Assembly: GCF_024139115.2 (NCBI RefSeq)
Contig: NC_085141.1
Location: 367,745,925 to 367,809,924, forward strand
Direction: 5' to 3'
Length of the DNA stretch: 64,000 nt
From: Armigeres subalbatus
Lineage: Eukaryota; Arthropoda; Insecta; Diptera; Culicidae
Shown here: positions 38,001 to 50,000 of the stretch, one piece after another
Position numbering within the stretch: the stretch's first letter is position 1
Layout of the letters: every line of letters starts with the position of its first letter
Translations under genes and position numbers: made by a program
The notes under the pieces: model-generated
Databases searched by the model: none
What the model was told of the DNA's origin: nothing
What the model saw: only the letters and a program-made list of their open reading frames with translations

Positions 38001-41000
38001 TACAGGTACGGATGATGTTGCTATAACTAAAGCTGTGAAAAAATAGATAACTGAGACCAATTTCCCATAATTTAATTAGTATATTTGTATCAGTATTACA
38101 TCAAATGATGGGATGGTTTGCAATGCATGGTCTGCAGGGAGATAAATCGAAATAAAAAGTTTAGAAAAAATTAAAATTCTGTTGAAATACAAAAATCTGA
38201 AAATTATCCGATCGTTATCCTAGGAAAGTGTGTGAATAAAGTCGAGTACAAAATTTCACATACACCTACAAAAAACAAAGTTGAAGGGACAAAGAAAGTA
38301 AAATATTTTTTTATTTTTCTTGTGTGCCTTTAGGGTAGATAACAGGCGACCTTTACCACTAGTGAATATGTTGATCGCTAGTAGCGACGACCCAGGAGGA
38401 TCCGTAAAAGGCAAACAATCAATATTTATGGATTGGACAATAAATTCGGAAAATTTACGTATTTGCAGCTGAACGATAAATCTGAAACCCCCTTCCGTAG
38501 AAAAAAAACTGTTTATCATCGAAGAGCCCGTAGAGGCATGCGCTGGACCGATTGCGAATTCCAAAACCAAGGCACAAATGACAAAATATACCCAGAGTGT
38601 CATTGACCGGCTCAAGTTGCTGAGCTATTAAAGTTGAGATAGCCAATCAATGTAACCAGAGGTGAAGATGCCACACCCAAACTTGAACGTCAGCCAGAGC
38701 GTCATCTCTTGCTACAACTTGATCCACAGGGAAGACAAGGACATTCTGCTAGAGCTGTACTGGACCACAACGCTGACTTAACTATTCTGGCAATTTTCAC
38801 GAGAATGAATACCCGTAATCAAAGAACATTCTACACTACGACAGGTACCACCCACTCGATACAGAAATATTTCCCCAGCCGTTAAGGAGGCAAAGCGCGG
38901 ACAACCTCCGGAATACAACTACGGTAAACCGTCCACCTCACCAAATAAAAGCCCGGCGCCGAAAAAAGCCGTCACCACTCACTCCTCATAGAGAATAATT
39001 TCTTTAGCAAGGGTCGGAGATGCTGAAGACAAACCCTAATCAAGGTTTTCGATGGCTTCACTTCCCAACAACGCGTGGACTATAAAATAACAACCAAACC
39101 ACGAACATGGTAAACAAGCATGACAGGTTGAAGGAGTCATGCGGGGCATCTTATCTCAACCCGGCGAATTTATCTCTGTAGCCGATTGTAACGAGACAGC
39201 GACAGCGAGACCCCTTGATAGACGACAGAGGAAGGGGTAGCTCTCCTATATCCGGGCCCCCGTCCTGCACCAGCAAGTATGAAGCATCCAGCCCCTACAC
39301 TCGATGAAAGCCGTCAAAGGCGAAGTGATTCCCCAGTGCCGGCTGTTGCCGGTAGATCTGTAAGCAACCGTGTACATAAGCGTACATAAGAGCACAGGAT
39401 CGCTCGCTGTACATCAAATTCGTTTCCTGTGATGTGATGGAAGAAACTATTGGGAAGAATACGGAGCAGTGAAAATTTGTTTACTCAAGTGGAACGTCGG
39501 TTGAATTTCGGATGGAAATCACAGGTTCCAATTTGCGGTATGTCCGCGTATTTGATCTGTCACCGGAAGTCAAAGATGAAAATTTATCGCTGGTGCTCGG
39601 ATTAATTGACAAAGTGGATCGTATTGTAAGAGAGAGAGAGAGATTTCCGTTGGAATTGGGCCTTGGACACCTTTTTACAGGTGTTCGTGGTGTACACATG
39701 GAAGTCGGAAAAAGTATTCCACGATCCATGGATGTCTTCGGTTTAAAAGGAAGATTTTTTTACGATGGACGGAAGTATACATGCTTTCGGTGTGAAGCAG
39801 TTGGTCATCGACGGGATTGCTGTCCTTAACAAGCGCGGTACAAGCCAGGAAAGCAAAAGCAAGGTATAAGTATCATCGGAATCTTTGAATGATGGCTTCA
39901 TCGAAGTTTTAGAGGAAAGTCCATAGTCTGAAAACAGGACGCAGTCGGATGTACGTGACAACAGTCTGCTGGATAGTAAAAAAAAACCATCGTAAGAAAG
40001 ACAACGTAACACTGGAAGAGGTTGCAATCGCGATTAAGGAAGCCATATCTCATCCACCTGCGGATCAGCGACGGGCTTATCTTTCAACTTTCGGGTCTAG
40101 TTCAAGTGCCAGTTCCACAACACGACCGAAAAAGAAGCGCGTCCAGAGATCATATTGTTAATAGAATATTATATTTAATGTAATATTTTTTTTTCTCTTG
40201 GCTCTGTAGAGTTTTTTTTTAACAACTGAGCCTATTAAATAAACAAATTTTAAAAAAGTGGAAGAAGAGCGAAAGATTTTCCATATTTGCAATTAAGTCG
40301 CAGATGTTGTACTGCATCCCACTAACGCGTCGAGATCCGGTGCAAAAGATCAGCATCGTACGAAAACGTGTTCCAAAAACCGTTGGTAAGGATGGTATCG
40401 GAGCTGAGCTCATCAAGATGGGCCCGGAAAAGCTGGCCACTTGCCTGCACAAACTGATAGTCAGAATCTGGGAAACCGAACAGCTACCGGAGGAGTGGAA
40501 GGAAAGGTTATATGCCCCATCTACAAGAAAGGCGACAAACTGGAGTGTGAGAACTTTCGAGCGATCACCATCCTTAATGCCGCCTACAAAGTGATATCCC
40601 AGATCATCTTCCGTCGTCTGTCACCATTAGTGAACGAGTTCGTGGGAAGTTATCAAGCCGGCTTCGTTGACGGCCGCTCGACAACGGACCAGATCTTTAC
40701 TGTACGGAAAATCCTTCAAAAATGCCGTGAATACCAGGTCCCAACGCACCATCTGTTCGTTGATTTCAAGGCGGCATACGACAGTATAGACCGCGTAGAG
40801 CTATGGAAAATTATGGACGAGAACAGCTTCCCTGGGAAGCTTACCAGACTGATCAAAGCAACGGTGGATAGTGTGCAAAACTGTGTGAAGATTTCGGGCG
40901 AACACTCCAGTTCGTTCGAATCGCGCCGGGGACTAAGACAAGGTGATGGACTTTCGTGCCTGTTGTTCAACATTGCGCTAGAAGGTGTCATGCGGAGAGC

Positions 41001-44000
41001 CGGGTGTAACAGCCGGGGTACGATTTTCAACAGATCCAGTCAATTTATTTGCTTCGCGGATTACATGGACATTGTCGGCCGAACATTTGCAAAGGTGGCA
41101 GAACTGTACACCCGCCTGAAACGTGAAGCAACAAAAGTTGGACTGGTGGTGAATGCGTCAAAGACAAAGTACATGCTTGTGGGCGGAACCGAGCGCGACA
41201 GGGCCCGCCTGGGAAGCAGTGTTACGATAGACGGGAATACCTTCGAGGTGGTCGAGGAATTCGTCTACCTCGGATCCTTGTTAACGGCTGACAACAACGT
41301 TAGTCGTGAAATACGAAGGCGCATCATCTGTGGAAGTCGGGCCTACTACGGGCTCCAGAAGAAACTGCGGTCGAAAAAGATTCGCCACCGCACCAAATGT
41401 GTCATGTACAAGACGTTAATAAGACCGGTTGTCCTCTACGGACATGAAACATGGACAATGCTCGAGGAGGACTTGCAAGAAGACGGTGTGTGGCGGCGAA
41501 GAATGAACCATGAGCTCTCCCAGCTCTACGGCGAACCCAGTATCCAGAAGGTAGCTAAAGCCGGAAGGGTACGATGGGCAGGACATGTTGCAAGAATGCC
41601 GGACAGCAACCCTGCAAAGATGGTGTTCGCTTCCGATCCGGCAGGTACGAGACGGCGTGGAGCGCAGCGAGCGAGATGGGCAGACCAGGTGCAGAACGAC
41701 TTGGCGAGCGTGGGGCGTATCCGAGGATGGAGAGATGCGGCCTCGAACCGTGCATTGTGGCGTCAAATTGTTGATTCAGTGTTATCTGTTTAGATGTTAA
41801 CTAAATAAATGAAATGAAAAATGAAATGTGTTCCAAAAACCAGTCGCTTAAGGATGCTGGGCGTCTCTTCGGGACGAACGTTCACATTCATGTCACATTA
41901 AAACTAGCCGTGAAAATAGTGCAAATAACGACTGCGGATTCTCCAGGATAGCAGCCAGAACCAGAACTAGAACTCTCCCTTTCGAATACCTTGCAGTTCA
42001 ATCATTAGCACGAACGGTAACCCGGATCATAGCTTAAAGCCAAAACAACGGCACCCTTCCGCTGATCTGATCTGTCAAGTGTCAGATCGTGTTTTGGAAC
42101 TTATCTACAAGTACGTTGTACGCTCGAAACTCGTCGATAGTGTATGAAGTTGATTCAAAAGTATAAGATTGCTAATGTCGTTCCTGTTCGCGTGACTAAC
42201 ATCTAGGTTACTTCGATCTGGCAGCCAAAGTACCGGTACTACAAGTGTCAAACCGATGTTGATGATAAAACTAAACATCCACTACAACATGATGCATAAA
42301 TTATGGCCAATTGAAGCTTGTTGAAGCATAATTTGGCAGAATAATTTTAATGACTACAGCGCCGCTAGCGTTCTTGTACTTTTGTTTCAACTGTGTAGGA
42401 CGTAGAAACAAAAATGCACGAGCTAGCCGCCGGATATAGATCGCCCAATCATCTAACAGCTGATATCGATCCGCTTCCATGGATCGGCAGTAATCTACAT
42501 AGAAGGTTCCAAGCAGATTGACACAGTAGAGTGCGCATTCTACGCTCAAGGAGTAGTCGGATGCCATAAAGATGGCGATAGGGATCACGATCAACAATAC
42601 CAATCCTTACAAACACTCCAAGTTGCTTACTGGCGTTAGAATCAGGGGCGTCGAAAGATCTGCGGTTCCAGGAAATTGAACGAGCAGCTTGAAGCAAACC
42701 CGTCACATTTTGCTGGATTCTGGGATGCACCAGCAACAAACAGTTGACGATCCCAGAAGAAAGGGCAATGTCGAATTGTCGACTCACAATACTGTAGAGT
42801 AGAGTGGGGCAAGAGTACGCACTTAGTTTTCAATCGATCATGTGGCCCTTATGAAGCAAGCTTCTGCATATCAAATCAGTATCGATGATTCATATACTCT
42901 TCCTTTATGTTACCCAGTGGAAAAAATATTGAAATTATTGAGATTCGTTTTACTAGAACCCTTATTGCAAGACAAGTGAAAAACGCACTCTTACCCCACC
43001 GGTGGGGTAAAAGTGCGCATCGGGTGGGGTAAGAGTACGCATTTATCCAATCATGTGCTTTAAGTATATATTAACACAAATAAGAGTTAATAACATTTAA
43101 TTGATATTTAATGAGCATATATTAGGGAATGTTTAAAGATTACGTAGCTCTTAAATGGGGAGGGGGTCCTAAAAATGTGCACTTTCATACGAAAACCATT
43201 GTTTTTATATATCCAAAAACTACAGAGGTAAAAATATATATCAGGTTACGCGTGGCGTATACAAAGGTATTTTCCTTAAAGAAAGTCCACCAATCACGTA
43301 ACGTAAAATTTGGCTATTTCTTCACCCTCCCCTATCTTACACTATTTGTATGAATCCTCTAAAAAATTATATGGATCGTCATACATCTCGCAACCCCTCC
43401 CAGATAAACGTTGCGTAATTTATGAATATTTCTTTTGATTAAATGAAATTATCATTTAGATGGAATTGTGTTTTCGTACTATGTTTAGGTGTACAACAAG
43501 TCCTAATTCAATTTTATTATTTTGCTTCAGTGCTTTGTTCGCTAAGTCCTTTCTAACATCGAATTACTTCAACTTATCCTAAAAACTTGTGATAATTTCA
43601 AATTCTACCCCTTTTTTCTTAGTTGTGGATCTTTACGCTTTGGAAGAAGTCTTATTTCGGCCGGAGATACGGGTTTGACATCATAACTTGAAGATTCATA
43701 TGCGTACTCTTGCCCCACCGGTTCCTGCGTACTTTTACCCCACAATCCAAAAAATTATTCAAGTAATGGTTCTGACTTCTTGGAAAACCAACCGGAATGG
43801 TGTTCTGCACCATTAAGTACTCTATACAATAGGTTATCGAAATGGTATAATGTTCACCTGATTGAACGTATATATGGTAATGAAATACTAGTTGCGGAAA
43901 TCCAATTATTTTTAGCAAAATGACCAAAAAGTTATCTAACTCCATATCTCCCTTGATGTTCATTCAAATCGTTTACAATTACACATGATAATAGTTGGCC

Positions 44001-47000
44001 AGAATACCTGTCAAACTGATGCAGTGCTGCTAGTTTATCTTTTTTTATTACTTCAAAAAATCGAAAACGTACTCTTACCCCACGCGCACTCTTGCCCCAC
44101 TCTACTCTATGGCAGAAAGATTAGGTCCCCGGTTTTTTCATTCGGAATTTCTGGATTACAATACGGGCTTCCTTGATTTCTCCACTGTTTTGGCTGTCAT
44201 TCGGCCTGTCCTTCTCCATCACTGTTACCTCCATTATAAGCAAGTAACGCTACTCGTAATAGGGTTCTAAAATTTCGTCGGCAATGAAAAGTGCTAGTCA
44301 AATATTTTCTTTGAATTCATGTGATATTTAAATTGGAATCATTTTACGGTAAGAGGCAAGCTGGGAGGGAGAAACAAATTATAAAATGTGTATGTCAAGT
44401 CGAGCCGAAATCTAGCTCTCATAGTAAGCTAAAAATGAAACTTCTTTTTTTTAAACAAAACTGTCTGCAGGAAAATATTATAAAGTAATAAAACAACAAT
44501 AAAACGCAAAGCAAAATTTAGACTTTTCAGATGGCGCCTACGTTTATTGCATTTCTTTATAAAAAACCCAGATTAATCCACCTAGCAGCTATGATGCCTT
44601 TCTCGGGCATCGTAAAATGTACTGAAAAAATCACATAGGAAAGGTCAAAAAAGCACTTTAGGGGGATAGATCGCAAATTTTCTATCATTTTGCATTAATT
44701 ACTATGCATTCAACCCCTTCTTGAAAAAAATTTTTTTTTTCGAATTTGAAATTTTTTTTTCCAGCACCCTTGGGAAAAAACAATGATTTTTCAATAATTC
44801 CGAAATGCAATGTCCGATCAGGCCAATTTTCAATAGCAAACAATGGGACCGTATTCTCCGTCGAATGCAACTTGTTGCGAGTAAATCGGGTAATGCTAAG
44901 TTCCAAAAAGTGTGTCTACAAAATTTGTACACATACATACATACACACAAACAGACATCACCTCAATTCGTCGAGCTGAGTCGATTGGTATATAACACTA
45001 TGGGTCTCCGAGCCTTCTATCAAAAGTTTGGTTTTGGAGCGATCATATAGCCTTTACGTATACTTAGTATACGAGAAAGGCAAAAAGGAGGAATGCCTAG
45101 GCCGAAAGTTGTTTGGCCGAATATACCATTTTGGGCGAACAGACCATTCGTCCGAAAGTCATTTGGCCGAACAGACCATTTGGCTGGAAGGGTCATATAG
45201 CCGAAAAGGTCATTTGGCCGAATAGGACATTTGGCCGAGAAGGTTGTTTGGCGGAAAAGGACATTTGGTCGAATAGGTCATTTGGTTGAATAGGTCATTT
45301 GGCCAAATAGGTCATGGTGGTGTGAGAAGTGAGACATTTCGATTCTCACTCCTCAATTTTCACTTCTCACTGTGAAAAGTGAGTAGTGTGAAGTGAGAAG
45401 AGAGACGACTCACTACTAACTTTTCACAATGAGAGGTGAAAAATGAGGAGTGAGAAGTGAGAAGTGAGTAGTCAGACGTCTCAGTTCTCACTTCGCACTT
45501 CGCACTACTCACTTGTCACAGTTACAAAAAATTACCGTGGGCTTGACTTATTTCATTATCTATTAGCGCCATGGACAGAGGGCATTATGTTGAAACATTA
45601 TGCACAGACTTCAGCAAGGCATTTGATAGAGTTGATATTTATCTATTCCTTTTAAAATTAGATAGACTTGGTTTCAATCCAAGTAATTCTTGACTCTAAG
45701 CTGTGTTTTAATGACCATTACAATAGCGTTATCTATAAGGCGAGTAACAAACTTGGATTCATAAAAAGATTCAGTTACCATTTCAATGATCCATACACAA
45801 TCGAGACATTATACAGTCCCTTCCCGATTTTGGCAACACGACCGGATTTTAATGTTGCCAAAATGGGGATGTTGCCAAAAACGGGAAAAAAATTTCATAC
45901 AAAATTTCAATTTTTTTTTTGTTTTCATGATTGATTTTAAATACTTAGAATATGTACTACAAAGTATGTGGAGTGTGTTTAAGTGATGCACGTGCATCAT
46001 AATTGACATTTTTGCGGTATTATTCATAACTCGGAGAATGTAGTTCAAACAGATTTGAAAAAATTTCAAGAATGATAATCAAACGATAATGTAACTAATT
46101 AGCCAATTTCATAATACAAATTTAATAATAAATAATATTAGAAATTAACAATAGCGTCGGCCACGTCCTTACTAAAAATTGTGGCGTCCTTACTAAAAAT
46201 GGTGGCGATTTAAAAACGTTTCTATTGTAGTTCATTGAAGTGCTGACTTCAATCGGACATCTCATATAAATTGTAGTCCACCAAAAATGCTTGTTTTTAT
46301 CATAATTCACTATTGAGCTTAGGTAGTTCGATCTCACCGATAAAAGCCAATGAAAATCAATCAATAACATAATTCACTATATAAATCAAATAGCGATCCG
46401 ACGGATACAAGATGACTAAATGTGCTACAAATTTCGAACTCTTATATAATGGATTTTGATGGAGGAAAACTTTCTTGTAGTCGGTGTGATTAAGAGTAAA
46501 GTTCTTTCACAACTTTCGCTGACATTATGGAAAAAATGAACGCAAGGCATAAGACATTCCTTTGTTTTAGAAAATGGTTATAGAAATCTGCATTCTGCAC
46601 ATTGGTCAAGAGTATCCAATGTAGTGTGAGTATGGGTTAACTACACTCGACTGGAAGACCATTTGCGGCATGCCACCGCTGACACTCGACAGCAGTCAAC
46701 CTACGGACAAACTGGTACTCGCTGCAGGTCATCGCACTCCAGTTCTCCATGCACTACTTTCATTATTATAACTTTGCAAAGATGGAAGAATCCTACATCA
46801 GACCGAAGAGGGAAGCAAAGCAGATCGGACTAGTCATTAAATCGTTGAAGACGAAGTAGGCTCAAGAGAAGACAACAGCCATTCACCACGAGCTTGTATC
46901 AATGGCAACAAAATCAAGGTGGTTGAAGAATTCGTGTACTTGGGCTCACTTGACCACCGATAACGATACCAGCAGACAAATTCGGAGACGCAACGTGGCA

Positions 47001-50000
47001 GGAAAGCGTACATACTTAGGACGTACCGTACCGTACGTACCGTGCCGTACCAAACAGACTCCCTTATTAAACCGGTGGCGATAGCCCTCCGTGGACACGA
47101 GATCTGGACAATACTTGTGGAGGACCAACGCGCACTTGGAGTTAAAATGGTTCTCTTCAACGATCCGACCGGCACAATAAGGCGAGGTGTGCTGCGATCA
47201 AGGTGGATCGATCAGGTGGAAGGCGATTTACGGACCCTCTGTAGACTGCGTGACTGGTAACGTACAGCAGTGGACGGAGACGACTGTTATGTACGCAGAG
47301 GCTATCGATTTTAAATCATGAACTATTTTTTTTTCAACCATCTAAGACGAGTTTAGTACCCTCAAAGATAACAAAATGTAGGGGAATTTTTTTTTGTGTC
47401 TTTATTAAGGAGACTTTCAGCCCGAGGCTGGCTCGTCTCCGGATTATGTAGGGGAATTAAATGGAGAGTACTAAACTCTGAAAAGAGCCTAAAATATTTT
47501 TTCTATTTTTTTTTTTCAATACCTGCTCATAACTTGCCGCACGGCAGAGCATCAAGTTGGCTTAGATTATCCCGATTTTTTCTCATGATCTGATTTTTTT
47601 CAATGCCTATTCGAGAGCCTTACGGTTACATGTTACCAAACACTTACCATTACTGTCGAACTGTTGGCAAACATGCTGGAATCAAAAGGCTCGTTATGCA
47701 ATGAGGAAACTGGAAAAGCCCATAGTGTTCTGATATTAATCACTAGACAAATTTGCATCAATTTAAAACAATAAGACTCTTTGAAATAAAATTATTGCTT
47801 ATTGTCTATACGGGAATGCAGCAGAAAGACGGATAAAATGACAGTTTCTCGGCTGATATAAGAAAAGAGGCGCATAACGAGCATAACGACTTGATGGCTA
47901 TATAGCGCATTTAGAAAATCGCAGTAGCAATTAAATCTCCTGGGGCTTGCTTGTTCCTGGATCACTTATGCAGCATCGGTTGCATTGTGATGTAAACAGC
48001 GGGCTTCGCTTAATAGGTGTTGTACTATGTACAACGGTGTGAGTCAGCTTGTCGACAACAAAATCAGTGAGAATGCCAAAAATACGACATTCTACGGTGG
48101 GCTGGTTAGATTAGGGTAGTGTGAATAGGGACATGGAAAACGTGAATAAAAAGAGCAGAAAAGTTTCAATAGAAATTGTTTGCAAAGAGCGGTGATACGA
48201 GTGGTGATTAATTTTTTCAGTGAAAGTGCCCACTATTCGTACAGAGCCCATAATACGCATATAAACCTTAATGATATTCACTTTTGGTTTTGTTTATCCT
48301 ATAACATATTAATAAAAAGGATTTAGCTCTAAAAAGTAATAAAAAACATGTTTTCGAGGTTGTTGCCAAAATCGGGAAGAAAATGTTGCCAAAAACGGGT
48401 GTTGCCAAAATCGGGATGGGACTGTATATCTCATATGTAAGTCCCCTCCTGGAATATTGTAGTATAGTGTGGGCTCCATATAAAAAAAAACATATAAACC
48501 GTATAGAGTCTGTTTTTACTTTTTGCTCTTCGTAAGCTGGGTTGAAAGTGCTTTCCTCTGCCGTCTTATGAGTCTCGATGCATGTTGATCAATTTATTTA
48601 GTCTCAAGAAAAGAAGAGAATATGCCATGGTAACCTTTATTAACGTTGTTGTATCACAAGAAGTAGATTGTACAGTTGTTCTTGAAAATCCTCATTTTTA
48701 TGCTCCCACTCGTCAATTAATATACGTTATATAATGCATAAAATTGTTAATTTGGTCTACGTATTGTTTGACGACAAATAAATAAGTAAAATGGGAAATA
48801 AGTAGTGAGAAGTGAGACGTCTCACTTCTCGCACATCATTTCACACTTTTCAAAGGACCTATTCGGCCAAATGTCCTGCTCGGCCAAATGACATTTTCGG
48901 TCAAATGACCTATTCAGCCAAATGTTCTGTTTGGCCAAGTAACCTATTCGGACAAATGTTCGGCCATATGTCCTATTCGGTCAAATGTCCTATTCGGCCA
49001 AATGTCCTATTCGACCAAATGACCTTTTCGGCCAAATGACCTTTTCGTCCAAATGACCTTTTCGGCCAAATGACCTTTTCGGCCAAATGGCTTTCGGCCA
49101 GATGGGCTCCGGTATTGGGTTGTTTCGCCTAGTGACATTCGGCCAAACGGGTTTCGGCTATACGACCCTTCCCTCCTAGGAGACAACGACTGATACTGTG
49201 GGGTAAAGCATCCCACAGGCAAGTTTTTGCAGATTTTCTCATATGTAGAGACTTCCGCTACAACCTTGCCCCACTGCTGACCTAACTGTGTAAAGGTCGA
49301 AAGCATGGCTAATACCCCAGCTGCCAAGTCGTTTCGGCTTGTGTGATAAAAGTTCACGCCAGTCATTCTTTCTTCTTCCTCACTTCAAACAGCTCACTTA
49401 TCACCTCTCACTATTAATTTTTTTTCTTCTCATTTCACTTTTTACTTCAAATTATATTCACTTTTTACTTCAGATGTCTTACATATCATTTCTCATTTCG
49501 CAATTCTCATACCTTATTTCACGCACTTAATAACGAAACACATTTCTACTACACGGCCAAATGGCATTCGGTCAAATGGCGTTCGTTCAATTGATCCTAA
49601 TTCGAAAATGCGTTGAAATTTCCATTGTAAATTTGTTAGAATCACGACAAGAAATTTGGTTCGAATTTCTTTTCATAACAAGCGAGTAACGGCGCTTTAA
49701 CTTAGGCATAAGGGCCAGGATATATGGGGGAAATACGTGAGCCTCATCCCTAAAAGATTGACCAGCAAGCAATGTCACTCCCAACGTCATTTTTTCCATA
49801 CACCACCTGAATGTGGAACGGTTTGTACGGCTATCCCCGTTTCTTCCTTACGTGAATTCCAAATTAATTCTGATTACCGATGAGTCATATCTATGATATG
49901 CTGCAAATATTAATGCTGACAAGAAAATGCTCGGAAATGCAACAGACATCTCCAAAATGCTTTTCAATACTGGCTGTGCATATGCTAAGACAAGACAAGG

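Larger units (their letters stand above)
45814..48424. mobile_element. 2.6-kb pogo/mariner-like element with TA duplication
   Basis: The ends CAGTCCCTTCCCGATTTTGG and its inverted partner CCAAAATCGGGATGGGACTG begin with CAGT and are flanked by TA (45812-45813 and 48425-48426). Subterminal TTGCCAAAA(A/T)CGGG phrases are repeated at both ends. There is no transposase. The interior includes an RTE-like LINE relic and a tiny retroposed tail. Confidence 0.92.

Noticed and set aside
38256..38615. 119-codon minus-strand frame with a signal-peptide-like start (MSRSMTLWVYFVICALVLEF)
   Set aside because: The + strand of the same region carries better retroelement-like coding fragments, and the rest of the frame has no domain character or splice context.
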